Origin: JBCBSZ01 sp039185015
GTDB taxonomy: Bacteria; Actinomycetota; Acidimicrobiia; Acidimicrobiales; Poriferisodalaceae
Assembly (NCBI GenBank): GCA_039185015.1
Contig: JBCDAU010000037.1
Coordinates: 1-55,017, forward strand
DNA length: 55,017 bases
Direction of reading: 5' to 3'
The notes under the pieces were generated by a model. That model had not been told where the DNA came from. It did no database searches and worked only from the letters and a program-made list of their open reading frames with translations. The translations under genes were made by a program, and so were the position numbers. This document shows positions 8,998 through 19,493 of this stretch, one piece after another (positions within the stretch are counted from its first letter, which is position 1; the number at the start of each line of letters is the position of its first letter).

Positions 8998-10737
8998 GTG
9001 ATGTTCCGTTCGGTGGTCGGCGTCGTCGTGGCTCTTGCAACCCTCCTGGGCCCGCTGGCCGGCGCCGCCGGTGACCCCGGCCCGGACGGCCAACGCCTCG
9101 TCGTCCTGGAGCAGGGCCTCGACGGACGTCTGCAGGTGCGCACGATCGAGCCGGGCACGGTGATCGGCGCTTCGGACGACCATCGCATCCTCGCCATCGA
9201 ACCGGAGGGGATCGTGTACGCGTTGTCCGATCCCCGCCGGGACGACCAGTGGAGCCTCGACGTGACCGGCGCGGAGTCGGCGTGGCCGATGAGCGACGGC
9301 ACCGGCACGGTGCTCGCCGTGATCGACACGGGCGTCCGCGCCAGCCACGAGGACCTCCAGGGACGGCTGCTGCCGACCATCGACCTCCTGGACGGCCGGG
9401 TCGACGGGGACGAGGCCGACCACTTCCACGGCACCCACGTCGCCGGCATCGCCGCCGCGAACGCAGGGAACGGTCTCGGGATCAGCGGTGTCGCTCCCGG
9501 CGTGCAGATCCTCCCGGTCCGTGCGCTCGGCGCCAACGGCACGGGGACGACCGGCACCGTGGCCGAGGGCATCCTCCGCGCGGTCGAGGAGGACGCCGAC
9601 GTCATCAACCTCAGCCTCGGCGCACCGGCTCCGTCGTCGGTCATCAACACCGCGATCGACTACGCCGTCCAGCAGGACATCGTCGTGGTCGCGGCCTCCG
9701 GCAACTCGGCGCTGCACGGCAACCCGCAGATCTGGCCGGCAGCGCTCGACGGCGTGCTCGCCGTCGGCTCGATCGACGCCAGCGGCAACCGCTCGTCGTT
9801 CTCGAGCTACGGCTCCTACATCGACGTGGTGGCCCCGGGCAGCCAGGTGCTGTCGAGCCAGCACGACAGCGACGACGACTACGGCTCGGCGAGCGGGACG
9901 TCCATGGCGGCCCCGCACGTGGCGGCCGCCGCCGCGATCGTCCGGTCGATCGATCCCGGCCTCAGCGAGGCCGAGGTGCGCGACGTCCTCGTCGACACCG
10001 CGGCCGACCTGGGGCCGATCGGCTTCGACGTGGAGACCGGCCACGGACTCCTCGACGTCGAAGCCGCTGCGATCGCGGCGCTCGGCGACGGCGGCGCCCC
10101 GTCGACCGGGGTCTCGTACCGGCTCGTCACGGACTCCGGGCGCGTGCTTGAGGCCGGCGGACGCACACCGTTCGGTGGCCAGCTCGACGACGTCCGGCTG
10201 GCCAAGCCCGTCGTCGCGGCGGCGCTGACGCCGTCGGGCGAGGGGTACTGGATGGTGGCGGGCGACGGCGGCATCTTCGCCTTCGGCGACGCCACCTTCC
10301 ACGGCTCGATGGGCGGCACACCGCTCAACCGCCCGATCGTCGGCATGGCGGCCACCGCCTCGGGCGAGGGGTACTGGATGGTCGCCTCCGACGGCGGCAT
10401 CTTCGCCTTCGGCGACGCCACCTTCCACGGCTCGACCGGCAGCCTCGACCTCGTCAGCCCGATCGTCGCGATGGCCTCGACCCCGACCGGCGAGGGCTAC
10501 TGGCTCGTGGCCGGGGACGGAGGCATCTTCACGTTCGGCGATGCCGGCTTCCACGGCTCCGCCGCCGACGCCGGCCTCGAGTCCGCGATCGAGGCGATCG
10601 TCCCGTCGCCGTCGGGGCAGGGCTACCTGCTCATCACCGTCGACGGTGAGATCCTGGCCTACGGCGATGCGGTGCACCCGGGGTCGGGAGTCACCACCCG
10701 CGACGGCGAGCGCATCGTCGACGCCCTGCCCGGCTGA
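8998..10737 (+). CDS. Secreted subtilisin-family serine protease with C-terminal propeller repeats
   Basis: 579 residues from GTG 8998; the next codon, ATG 9001, is equally possible. Signal peptide at about 1-25. Peptidase S8 domain at about 80-365 with a complete triad: Asp110 (VIDTG), His144 (HGTHVAG) and Ser302 (GTSMAAPH), plus oxyanion Asn236. The region at 26-80 may act as a short propeptide. The C-terminus (about 375-575) carries about four repeats of the form GYWMVA.DGGIFAFGDA.FHGS, shared with three other secreted proteins in this window. Predicted extracellular protease. Confidence 0.9.
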   Translation: MMFRSVVGVVVALATLLGPLAGAAGDPGPDGQRLVVLEQGLDGRLQVRTIEPGTVIGASDDHRILAIEPEGIVYALSDPRRDDQWSLDVTGAESAWPMSDGTGTVLAVIDTGVRASHEDLQGRLLPTIDLLDGRVDGDEADHFHGTHVAGIAAANAGNGLGISGVAPGVQILPVRALGANGTGTTGTVAEGILRAVEEDADVINLSLGAPAPSSVINTAIDYAVQQDIVVVAASGNSALHGNPQIWPAALDGVLAVGSIDASGNRSSFSSYGSYIDVVAPGSQVLSSQHDSDDDYGSASGTSMAAPHVAAAAAIVRSIDPGLSEAEVRDVLVDTAADLGPIGFDVETGHGLLDVEAAAIAALGDGGAPSTGVSYRLVTDSGRVLEAGGRTPFGGQLDDVRLAKPVVAAALTPSGEGYWMVAGDGGIFAFGDATFHGSMGGTPLNRPIVGMAATASGEGYWMVASDGGIFAFGDATFHGSTGSLDLVSPIVAMASTPTGEGYWLVAGDGGIFTFGDAGFHGSAADAGLESAIEAIVPSPSGQGYLLITVDGEILAYGDAVHPGSGVTTRDGERIVDALPG

Positions 10738-10758
10738 CGCCCCACGGCGCTCTCAGCC
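10732..10758. terminator. Bidirectional hairpin between convergent genes
   Basis: Inverted repeat GGCTGA (10732-10737) / TCAGCC (10753-10758) spans the stop codons of the convergent subtilase and regulator genes. No T tract. Possible shared terminator. Confidence 0.4.
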
Positions 10759-11574
10759 CTGGAGCAGGCCGGCCCGACGCACCAGCTCGATGGCGTTGCG
10801 GGCATCGAGGCGTCGCCGAGCGGATCGGAGCTGGTTGTCCACCGTGCGCACCGAGCGACCGAGCTCGTCGGCGATCTCCGCATAGGACAACCCGACCGCG
10901 AGGAGCTCCACCGCCTGTCGTTCGGCGCGGGTCAGTCGGCGACGGCGGGCCCAGGCCACCAAAGACGCACCGAGCACGGGCGCCAGCCACCGAGCGACGA
11001 ACTGATCGACGTGCTCGCGGTCGTCGGGGGTCCACACCCGGGCCCGCTCGACCTCGTCGATGCACAGCAACCCGACGCCGAGACCCTCGACGTCGATCGA
11101 TGTCGCCAGCATCGCCGTCGAGCCGAGGTCACCGAACAGACCGCGGAGCTCTCCGAGCGAACGAGCTCGCTGCACCTCGTCGAAGCCGACCGCTCCCGGC
11201 GCCCGCCACGTCGACTGGAGGACGGGATGGTGATTCGGCAGCGGAGTCTCCGCGACCGAGGCCGCACCGTCGTGCTCGCCCACGACGACGGTGGGTCGGT
11301 AGACCTCGTCGCGCGCTGCGGCGAACCCGGCGTCACCACGCGCGCAGCCGCGCTCGGCGACGAGGTGGTCCAGCGCCAGATCGAGCACCTCTGCCGGGCG
11401 CTCGAAGCGAAGGAGCATGTGGGCGGCCCGATCACGATCGCGTCGGTCGCGGGGCGAGTCGGCGCCGACGCCCTCGTCCAGCAAGCTCGACCGCAACCTG
11501 GCCCGATCGACGACCGGGCGATCGCACAACACCTGCGTGAGACCGGGGGAGATCTCGTCGACCGCGGCGATCAT
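10753..11574 (-). CDS. GAF-like domain / LuxR-type HTH transcriptional regulator
   Basis: 273 residues. The N-terminal 200 residues resemble a GAF sensor (AMLATSIDVEGLGVGLLCIDEVERARVWTPDD). The C-terminus (about 205-270) is a LuxR/GerE helix-turn-helix: LTRAERQAVELLAVGLSYAEIADELGRSVRTVDNQLRSARRRL. It probably binds DNA in response to an unknown small ligand. ATG 11574 is preceded by TACGTT (complement of 11582-11587) with a 7-nt spacer, a leaderless promoter. Divergent from the small gene at 11637. Confidence 0.82.
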   Translation of the reverse strand: MIAAVDEISPGLTQVLCDRPVVDRARLRSSLLDEGVGADSPRDRRDRDRAAHMLLRFERPAEVLDLALDHLVAERGCARGDAGFAAARDEVYRPTVVVGEHDGAASVAETPLPNHHPVLQSTWRAPGAVGFDEVQRARSLGELRGLFGDLGSTAMLATSIDVEGLGVGLLCIDEVERARVWTPDDREHVDQFVARWLAPVLGASLVAWARRRRLTRAERQAVELLAVGLSYAEIADELGRSVRTVDNQLRSARRRLDARNAIELVRRAGLLQG

Positions 11575-11581
11575 CTCGGAG

Positions 11582-11630
11582 AACGTAGGGGAATCACGTC
11601 ATGTCCGCCGCCGGCAACCGGCCGTACGTT
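11582..11630. promoter_or_regulatory. Divergent leaderless promoters
   Basis: Two TACGTT -10 hexamers face away from each other: the complement of 11582-11587 serves the regulator start at 11574 (7-nt spacer), and 11625-11630 serves ATG 11637 (6-nt spacer). The second is what picks ATG 11637 over ATG 11601. Confidence 0.65.
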
Positions 11631-11636
11631 GCCGAC

Positions 11637-11972
11637 ATGTACCACTTCATCGAGGCCTGGACGCCGAACGATCGATGGGCAGCACTCTCGACCGAGGACC
11701 GTCGAGCCTTCATGGACGGCGTCGCCGGAGCCATCGCCCAGATGGCCGAGGGCGGCATCACTACGCTCGGATGGGGCACGAACGATGCCGACACCCCGAA
11801 CCGGATGGACCACCAGTACGTGGCCGTGTGGCAGGCACCGTCGCTCGAAGCGATCGATGCCCTCGAGGCCGGCGTGCAGGCGAGCGGGTGGTACGACTTC
11901 TTCGACCAGGTCAACCTGCGCACCGACCTCCGCCCGGCCTCCGAGGTGATGGACGACCACGTCCAGGCCTGA
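11637..11972 (+). CDS. DUF6616-like small protein
   Basis: 111 residues beginning MYHFIEAWTPNDRWAAL. It looks like a small conserved alpha/beta-barrel-type family (DUF6616-like) with no known function. It has no signal peptide or membrane segment and is rich in Trp/Tyr and acidic residues. ATG 11637 is preferred because TACGTT lies 6 nt upstream and homologues I recall start with this MYH-type sequence; an earlier ATG at 11601 with ggggaa upstream is the alternative. Confidence 0.6.
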   Translation: MYHFIEAWTPNDRWAALSTEDRRAFMDGVAGAIAQMAEGGITTLGWGTNDADTPNRMDHQYVAVWQAPSLEAIDALEAGVQASGWYDFFDQVNLRTDLRPASEVMDDHVQA

Positions 11973-11996
11973 GCGTCTGCCCGCCCGGGAGAGGAC

Positions 11997-12929
11997 TCAG
12001 GCGAGCTCGGCGGCCAGGAGGCGGGCCATCTCGACGGGCTGGTCGCCTTGGACGCTGTGCCCGGCGTCGTCGACGACGACGACCGTGGCGTCGGGACGAC
12101 GCCGCGAGAACTCGGCCACGTCCTCGTCGTCGACCACCGGCGAGCGGGAGCCCCGCACGAGCAGCAACGGCTGGTCGGTCGCCTCGAGGTCGTCCCACAT
12201 CGCGAGTCGGGCGGTCTCGGCGATCTTCGGCTCGACCGCCGGCGTGCCGTCGGCCGGACCCCGACGGTCATAACGCCACTCCCACGACCCGTCATCGAGC
12301 TTGCGGGCGTTGTGGATGATCCCGCGGCGCAGCGACTCGTGGGTTCGGGTCGGGTTGTGCTCGACGGTGCGGTCGAAGATCTCGGTGAAGCTCGGGAAGG
12401 ACTGCGGGCCGGCGATGAAGTCGTGGATCTCCTTCGCCTTGTCCTTGGTGACGCCCGGGGTGATGTCGACCATGACGAAGCGGGGCACCAGATCCGGGCG
12501 CTGGCGCGCCAGCTGCAGCACGGTCATCCCGCCGAGCGACATGCCACAGATCAGCCGGGACACCGGAGCGTGCTCGGCCACGAAGACGGCCAGATCCTCG
12601 GCGAGCGCGGTGGGGTGGTAGCTCCGGTCGTCACGCCAGGCCGAGTGCCCGTGACCCGGAAGGTCCACGGCGACCGCCGGACGACCGAGCGAGGCGAGGG
12701 TGCTGTCCCATGTGTGGGCGTTCTGCGCCGAGCCGTGGACGACCACGAGCTCGGCGTCCTCGTCGCCCCACCGCAGACCGCTCACCGTGCGGCCGTCGTC
12801 GAGGGACGTCACGACGCGTCGGACCGGGAGCAACGACGACGCGTCGACGCCGACGTCGGCTGCGTTCTCGTGGAAGTGACCGAGCTCGTCGTAGGCCCAG
12901 TCGTCGGCTGCGGGATCGGTCGAGGCCAT
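11997..12929 (-). CDS. Alpha/beta hydrolase
   Basis: 310 residues with the alpha/beta-hydrolase core: oxyanion-side VVVHGSAQNAHTWD, DLPGHGHSAW, nucleophile elbow GMSLGG (Ser), the Asp strand in PLLLVRGSRSPVVDDED, and the catalytic His in DDAGHSVQGD. Substrate unknown; esterase or C-C hydrolase are common roles. ATG 12929 shares one base with the stop of the upstream GNAT gene (TGATG), so the three-gene minus-strand unit 13536-11997 is translationally coupled. Confidence 0.88.
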   Translation of the reverse strand: MASTDPAADDWAYDELGHFHENAADVGVDASSLLPVRRVVTSLDDGRTVSGLRWGDEDAELVVVHGSAQNAHTWDSTLASLGRPAVAVDLPGHGHSAWRDDRSYHPTALAEDLAVFVAEHAPVSRLICGMSLGGMTVLQLARQRPDLVPRFVMVDITPGVTKDKAKEIHDFIAGPQSFPSFTEIFDRTVEHNPTRTHESLRRGIIHNARKLDDGSWEWRYDRRGPADGTPAVEPKIAETARLAMWDDLEATDQPLLLVRGSRSPVVDDEDVAEFSRRRPDATVVVVDDAGHSVQGDQPVEMARLLAAELA

Positions 12930-13369
12930 CACACCCTCCGGCGCATCGTGACGTGCGGGATCCCATCCTCGAGGAACTCATGGCCCTCGGCGACGAAACC
13001 GAACCGTTCGTACCACCCGGCGAGGTGGGCCTGGGCATCGAGCACCCACGGCCCCTCCGACCGCTCGATCGCGACGTCGATCAGTCGGGCGGCGAGGCCG
13101 GCGCCGCGCTGGTCGGTGCGGGTGGCGATCCGACCGATCCGGCGCTCGTCGCCGTCGTCGAGCAGGCGGGCAACCGCCGTCACCGATCCGTCGTCCGCCT
13201 CGGTCCACAGGTGGACGGCACCGGGCTCGACGTCGCGGGTGTCGAGCTCGGGGTAGGCGCACTCCTGCTCGACGACGAACACGTCGACCCGCAGGCGCAG
13301 GAGCTCGTGGAGGAGACGAGGGGCGAGGTCGTCGATCGGAGCAGCCCGGACCAGGATCTCGTCGGTCAC
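12929..13369 (-). CDS. GNAT acetyltransferase, ElaA-like
   Basis: 146 residues. It has the ElaA-type signature FVVEQECAYPELDTRD near residue 30 and the acetyl-CoA loop RGAGLAARLID at about 90-100, ending with LAGWYERFGFVAEG typical of GNAT strands 6-7. Start GTG 13369 overlaps the upstream stop by 4 bp (GTGA) and its own stop overlaps the hydrolase ATG, so it is the middle gene of an operon. Acceptor substrate unknown. Confidence 0.85.
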   Translation of the reverse strand: MTDEILVRAAPIDDLAPRLLHELLRLRVDVFVVEQECAYPELDTRDVEPGAVHLWTEADDGSVTAVARLLDDGDERRIGRIATRTDQRGAGLAARLIDVAIERSEGPWVLDAQAHLAGWYERFGFVAEGHEFLEDGIPHVTMRRRV

Positions 13370-13536
13370 TGCACCAGCTGCTGGACGACGAGCAACAGCG
13401 GCCCGGCGACCAGCGACAGCGCGAGGAAGATCAGCACCCAGTACGTCACCGGGCTCCGCTGACGGAGCGTCGGGGTCTCGGGAAGGTGCCGGGTGCCCGG
13501 CTCGGTCGTGCGCCCGCGCTCGGATCGTCTCGCCAT
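13366..13536 (-). CDS. Small single-pass membrane protein
   Basis: 56 residues: a basic, Thr/Arg-rich cytoplasmic head and one C-terminal helix (VTYWVLIFLALSLVAGPLLLVV). ATG 13536 has TACGAT (complement of 13544-13549) 7 nt upstream, a leaderless promoter for the operon. Its stop overlaps the GNAT start by 4 bp. No family recognised. Confidence 0.65.
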   Translation of the reverse strand: MARRSERGRTTEPGTRHLPETPTLRQRSPVTYWVLIFLALSLVAGPLLLVVQQLVQ

Positions 13537-13603
13537 GACGCGAATCGTATCGACTGGGCCGATCCCGCCGTGCGGTGGGGTGCCGCGGCCTACGCTGCGA
13601 CCC

Positions 13604-14059
13604 GTGGAGCAGCGATTCGACCAGATCTCCCCGATCGCGATCGTGCTCACCATCGCCATCGTCGTCGTGCCGATCGGCATCGCTGCCGCGATCGGCGACG
13701 CCACGGGATCCACCCTCGCCGTGACGAGCATCATCGGGCTGGCGATGGGGGTGCTCATCTGGACCTTCAACCGTCTGTCCGTTCGGGTGAACGACGACGC
13801 TGTCGTGGTCGCCTTCGGCTTCGGCCTGCCGCGGCGCACGATCACCTTCGATCGGATCCTCGCCGCTCGTCCGGTGCGCAACCGCTGGTACGCCGGCTGG
13901 GGCATCCGCTACCTCCGCACCGGGTGGATGTGGAACGTGTGGGGTCTCAGTGCCGTGGAGCTCGACCTGGCCGGCGGCCGACACTTCCGCATCGGTACCG
14001 ACCGACCGGACGAGCTCGCCGCCGCGATCACTCGACGGACCGCCCGCAACCGCCGCTAG
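13604..14059 (+). CDS. PH-domain-like membrane protein
   Basis: 151 residues. Two N-terminal helices (IAIVLTIAIVVVPIGIAAAI and VTSIIGLAMGVLIWTF) are followed by a soluble domain (LSVRVNDDAVVVAFGFGLPRRTI... HFRIGTDRPDELAAAI) that resembles bacterial PH-like domains. GTG 13604 is supported by TACGCT 7 nt upstream (13591-13596). Its stop overlaps the stop of the convergent gene by 4 bp. Confidence 0.65.
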   Translation: MEQRFDQISPIAIVLTIAIVVVPIGIAAAIGDATGSTLAVTSIIGLAMGVLIWTFNRLSVRVNDDAVVVAFGFGLPRRTITFDRILAARPVRNRWYAGWGIRYLRTGWMWNVWGLSAVELDLAGGRHFRIGTDRPDELAAAITRRTARNRR

Positions 14060-14715
14060 TCCGACAGCTCGGCCAACGCCTCGAGCCACGCCGACCACCA
14101 GGCACGCCACTGCTCGACCGCCGGAGCGTCCGGTAGGCGCTCGTGGGTGACCGCCACCGTCATGCGGCCGTCGGCCTTGGACGTGATCCCGATGAGGGCG
14201 ACGCCCTCGCCCATGCTGATCCGGACGGCCTTGCTGGTCGGCCGCGAGCGCAGTTCGGTCGGATGCCCGCCGAAGAGGTCGTCCCGGTCGACGTCGTCGA
14301 GGAGCATGGCCCGGAGCTCGTCCGGGTCACCCGGCATCGTCTTGGACCTGCCGACCTGGAAGGTGCCGTCGGCCATCTGGCCGGGCACGCGGATGCCGGT
14401 GATGCGCTCGTAGCCACCGGTGACCTGTTGGGACCACCAGCCGTTCAGGCCGTGCTCCTCGCCGACCCACTTGGCGATGGCGGTGTGTCCTGCGTCGGCC
14501 ACGCGACTCGCCTCGATGAGGTCGCACCACTCGTCCCATGCGCGGCCGGTCGCGTTGGCGACGCTCGCGTCGTCGACGTCGGGGTCCGACATCCACACGC
14601 GGCCATCGCCACGGGTGGCTCGCTCGATCAGGCTGCGCCGGGCGGCGCCGTACTTCTCGCCGGTCTCGGCCATCCGGGCTCGGATGCGCTTCTTGAAGGA
14701 CTCCTGGGCGGTCAT
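14056..14715 (-). CDS. Uncharacterised protein with SRPBCC/AHSA1-like C-terminus
   Basis: 219 residues. The N-terminal TAQESFKKRIRARMAETGEKY helix and the central HTAIAKWVGEEHGLNGWWSQQ / GYERITGIRVPGQ block are typical of an actinobacterial family of unknown role. The C-terminal part (SMGEGVALIGITSKADGRMTVAVTHERL) looks like a lipid-binding SRPBCC fold. ATG 14715 is chosen for the GGGAG 8 nt upstream; GTG 14724 is an alternative. Confidence 0.65.
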   Translation of the reverse strand: MTAQESFKKRIRARMAETGEKYGAARRSLIERATRGDGRVWMSDPDVDDASVANATGRAWDEWCDLIEASRVADAGHTAIAKWVGEEHGLNGWWSQQVTGGYERITGIRVPGQMADGTFQVGRSKTMPGDPDELRAMLLDDVDRDDLFGGHPTELRSRPTSKAVRISMGEGVALIGITSKADGRMTVAVTHERLPDAPAVEQWRAWWSAWLEALAELSD

Positions 14716-14896
14716 GACGTTCACTCCCCTGTGGCGGCGCGTCGTCGACCTGCGCTCGCGACGTCGTCACCGACGGGTCGCGTGGTCATGATCCACCGAG
14801 CACTCGAGGTCCCCTCTGCCCTCTCGGAGATCGATGGCGCAGGCATCGACACGAGGGTCAGGCGTGGTGGCCGCCGCCGGCGACGATAGCCGACAG

Positions 14897-14937
14897 GCGA
14901 GGCAGAACGGGGTGCGTTCCGCACCGTTCTGCCTCGC
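14897..14937 (-). terminator. Strong hairpin terminator after ABC-F gene
   Basis: GCGAGGCAGAAC (14897-14908) pairs perfectly with GTTCTGCCTCGC (14926-14937); an inner GGTGC/GCACC stem closes a 5-nt loop. It sits just past the ABC-F stop. No clear T tract. Confidence 0.65.
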
Positions 14938-14948
14938 ACGTCACGTGC

Positions 14949-16694
<1,746 letters not shown>

Positions 16695-16737
16695 GCCGGC
16701 GACCGTATCGGCGCGTGAGCGGGCAGACTCCGACGCC

Positions 16738-17382
16738 GTGGACGACGCCGGCCTGATCATCTTCGACAACGACGGCGTGCTCGTGGACTCCGAGCGGCTC
16801 TCCAACTCGATCCTCGCCCGTCTCCTGACCGAGCAGGGACTGACGCTCACGACCGAGCAGAGCATCGAGCGCTACCTGGGCTCGACGATGGCGCGGGTGC
16901 GGGCGCTGGCCGAGGACGAGCTCGGCGCCCCGCTCCCGCCGGACCTGTTCGAGCGGTACCACGAGGAGCTCTACGGCCGGATGGGCACCGAGCTCGTCGC
17001 CGTGCCCGGCATCGCTGACGTCCTCACGGCCCTCGCCGACCGGTCCCGATGCGTGGCGTCCAGCGGGGAGCCGGCACGGATCCGTCGCTCCCTGACCGTG
17101 ACCGGGCTGATCGGCGAGTTCGACGAGGACCGTCTGTTCAGCGCCGCCGAGGTGGAACGAGGCAAGCCGGCGCCGGACCTGTTCCTCCACGCCGCCCGTT
17201 GCTGTGGCGTCCGCCCGGATGACTGCGTGGTCGTCGAGGATTCACCGGCCGGAGTGACCGCCGCGCGGGTAGCGGGGATGCGGGTCATCGGCTTCGCATC
17301 GTTGACGCCGGCGGCGCTCCTCGGCGAGGCTGACGTGGTCGTCGACGGCGCCGACGGCCTGTACCGGGCACTGCGTTCGTAG
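16738..17382 (+). CDS. HAD-superfamily phosphatase (beta-phosphoglucomutase-like)
   Basis: 214 residues. Motif I is IFDNDGVLVDSE (nucleophile Asp and DxD), motif II Ser in CVASSGEPARIRR, motif III Lys in RGKPAPDLFLHAA, and motif IV CVVVEDSPAGVTAA. Subclass IA with the alpha-helical cap of the beta-phosphoglucomutase/phosphoglycolate phosphatase group. GTG 16738 is chosen because motif I must lie near the N-terminus. Divergent from the ABC-F gene. Substrate unknown; a sugar phosphate is likely. Confidence 0.85.
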   Translation: MDDAGLIIFDNDGVLVDSERLSNSILARLLTEQGLTLTTEQSIERYLGSTMARVRALAEDELGAPLPPDLFERYHEELYGRMGTELVAVPGIADVLTALADRSRCVASSGEPARIRRSLTVTGLIGEFDEDRLFSAAEVERGKPAPDLFLHAARCCGVRPDDCVVVEDSPAGVTAARVAGMRVIGFASLTPAALLGEADVVVDGADGLYRALRS

Positions 17383-17491
17383 GACCCCACTGACCAGCGA
17401 CAACGCGCGGTCGACGCCCCGTCAATTCTGCGCTCTGCGTGGCTCCCGACCCTTGTTCGCGCTCCGTGACCGACTGGTACCCTCGTAGACC

Positions 17492-18703
17492 GTGAGTGGC
17501 GATGACAAGACACAGCGTGGTGCTTTGATCACCGATCAGCGCCGGACCGGCGGCTGCTGCCCGGCCTGCGGCAGCGATCGGATGGTCAGCTACCTCGACC
17601 TGGGCACCGTTCCGGTGCAGGCCAACGAGTTCTGGCCCGACGAGACCTCGGCGAAGGCCGCCGACCAGGCACCGTTCGAGCTGGCCGTCTGCCAGAGCTG
17701 CGGGCTGCTGTCGAACCCGGCGTTCGACCCCGAGGTCATCTCCTACGACGGCCAGTACGAGGCCTCGCTCTACTTCTCCCCGACCTTCGTCGAGTACGCC
17801 GACCAGCTCGCCGAGCACCTGGCGACCACCCAGCTGCCCCAGGGCGGCACGATGGTCGAGCTCGGTGCCGGCAACGGCGACTTCCTCGTCGACGTGTGCC
17901 GACGCGCCGGCGCCTCGGGCGTCGCCTTCGATCCCAGCTACGCCGAGGGGGCCACCCACCGCGACGGCGTCGATCTGCGCTTCGTCGGCTCGGTCGACGA
18001 CATCGGCCCGGTCGAGGCCGACCTCCTCGCCGCCCGTCACGTCGTCGAGCACCTCGACCAGCCGACCGAGCTGCTCGGCAGCGCCACCAAGATGCTTCGG
18101 GAGAACGGTCGCCTCTACCTCGAGGTGCCCGACGCCTCGTTCACCCTGGACCAGGGCGGCGTCTGGGACCTCATCTACCCACACGTCCTCTACTTCACCG
18201 CCCCGACGCTCGCCCACCTGGCCGAGCTCGGTGGCTTCGTCGTCGATCGGTGCGAGTCCACGTTCGGCGGCCAGTTCCTCGCCCTCGAGGGCCGCATGGG
18301 CCGCGCCGGCTCCGCCCCCGAGGCACCGATCGAGCACGCCGCCGACGTCGAGGCCCGCCTCGCCCGGCTGGCCGCCACGATCGAGGATCGCTTCGAGCAC
18401 TGGCGCACGACCCTCGCCGAGCACGCCGCCGCCGGGCGTGGCGTCGCCGTCTGGGGCGCCGGTTCGAAGGGCGTCACCTTCTGTCATCTCATCGGGGGTG
18501 AAGCGATCACGCACGTGGTCGACGTCAACCCTCGAAAGCACGGCCGTCACCTCCCGGTGAGTGGTCATCCCGTGGTGGGACCCGAGGCGCTTGCCGACGA
18601 CCCACCCGCACTCGTCCTCGTGATGAATCCCAACTACGAGGCCGAGATCACCGAGTCGGTGCGCAGCGCCGGCATCAGCGCAGACATCGTCGCCGTCTCC
18701 TAG
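17492..18703 (+). CDS. Zinc-ribbon class I methyltransferase (sugar C-methyltransferase family), copy 1
   Basis: 403 residues in three parts typical of deoxysugar C-methyltransferases. An N-terminal zinc-binding domain has C-x2-C pairs (CCPACGS and CQSCGL). A SAM-binding domain carries VELGAGNGDFL at about 125. A C-terminal Rossmann-like domain contains GVAVWGAGSKGVTF. The active-site block reads LIYPHVLYFT, less canonical than copy 2. First gene of the operon 17492-22992; GTG 17492 is preceded by TACCCT (17478-17483) with an 8-nt spacer. Confidence 0.82.
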   Translation: MSGDDKTQRGALITDQRRTGGCCPACGSDRMVSYLDLGTVPVQANEFWPDETSAKAADQAPFELAVCQSCGLLSNPAFDPEVISYDGQYEASLYFSPTFVEYADQLAEHLATTQLPQGGTMVELGAGNGDFLVDVCRRAGASGVAFDPSYAEGATHRDGVDLRFVGSVDDIGPVEADLLAARHVVEHLDQPTELLGSATKMLRENGRLYLEVPDASFTLDQGGVWDLIYPHVLYFTAPTLAHLAELGGFVVDRCESTFGGQFLALEGRMGRAGSAPEAPIEHAADVEARLARLAATIEDRFEHWRTTLAEHAAAGRGVAVWGAGSKGVTFCHLIGGEAITHVVDVNPRKHGRHLPVSGHPVVGPEALADDPPALVLVMNPNYEAEITESVRSAGISADIVAVS

Positions 18704-18718
18704 AGCGGAGCAACCAAC

Positions 18719-19486
18719 ATGAAGGTCGGGTTCCTGGCCGGCGGTCTCGGTACGAGGCTGTCCGAAGAGACCGAGATCAAGCCCAAGCCGATGGTCGAGG
18801 TCGGTGGCAAGCCGATCCTCTGGCACATCATGAAGTACTACGCCGAGTTCGACATGAACGAGTTCGTCGTGGCACTCGGCTACAAGGGCGACTACATCAA
18901 GCGCTGGTTCAGCGACTACGCCTCGCTGGGCCACGACCTGAAGATCGACCTGAGCTCACGCACGGTCGAGCAGCGGGGCGAGCACCCGGAGGACTGGACG
19001 GTCGAGCTCGTCGAGACCGGGCTCAACACCGCCACCGGCGGTCGCATCAAGCGCCTGCAGCCGTACCTGGGTGACGACACCTGCATGCTCACCTGGGGTG
19101 ACGGCGTCGCCGACGTCGACCTGAAGGAGCTGCTCGCCTTCCACAAGGCCCACGGCAAGCTGGCGACGCTCACCGCCGCCCGCCCTGCGGCCCGCTTCGG
19201 ACACCTCGAGCTCGATGGCGACGCCATCACCGAGTTCTCGGAGAAGCCGCAGACCGCCGAGGGCTGGATCAACGGCGCCTTCTTCGTCTTCGAGCCGGCC
19301 ATGTTCGACTACATCGAGGGCGACGAGACCCAGTTCGAGCTCGAGCCCCTCATGAACCTCGCCAAGGACGGCCAGCTGATGGCCTACAAGCACCACGGCT
19401 TCTGGCAGTGCATGGACACGATCCGTGACAAGAAGCGCCTCGAGTCGCTGTGGGAGACCGACGCCCCCTGGAAGATCTGGAGCTGA
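18719..19486 (+). CDS. rfbF: Glucose-1-phosphate cytidylyltransferase
   Basis: 255 residues, the usual family length. The nucleotidyltransferase signature FLAGGLGTRLSEETEIKPKPM is at the N-terminus, with the metal-binding WGDGVADVDL, the sugar-binding GWINGAFFVFEP, and LEPLMNLAKDGQLMAYKH ahead of GFWQCMDTIRDK. It makes CDP-glucose from glucose-1-phosphate and CTP, the entry to CDP-deoxysugars. GCGGAG precedes ATG 18719. 15 bp after the methyltransferase. Confidence 0.93.
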   Translation: MKVGFLAGGLGTRLSEETEIKPKPMVEVGGKPILWHIMKYYAEFDMNEFVVALGYKGDYIKRWFSDYASLGHDLKIDLSSRTVEQRGEHPEDWTVELVETGLNTATGGRIKRLQPYLGDDTCMLTWGDGVADVDLKELLAFHKAHGKLATLTAARPAARFGHLELDGDAITEFSEKPQTAEGWINGAFFVFEPAMFDYIEGDETQFELEPLMNLAKDGQLMAYKHHGFWQCMDTIRDKKRLESLWETDAPWKIWS

Positions 19487-19493
19487 TCCACCG

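Noticed and set aside
8998..10677. Minus-strand extension of the methyltransferase frame across the subtilase gene
   Set aside because: Arg/Asp/Gly-rich antisense sequence. The methyltransferase fold begins at about 8889 and the subtilase on the other strand has a full catalytic triad.
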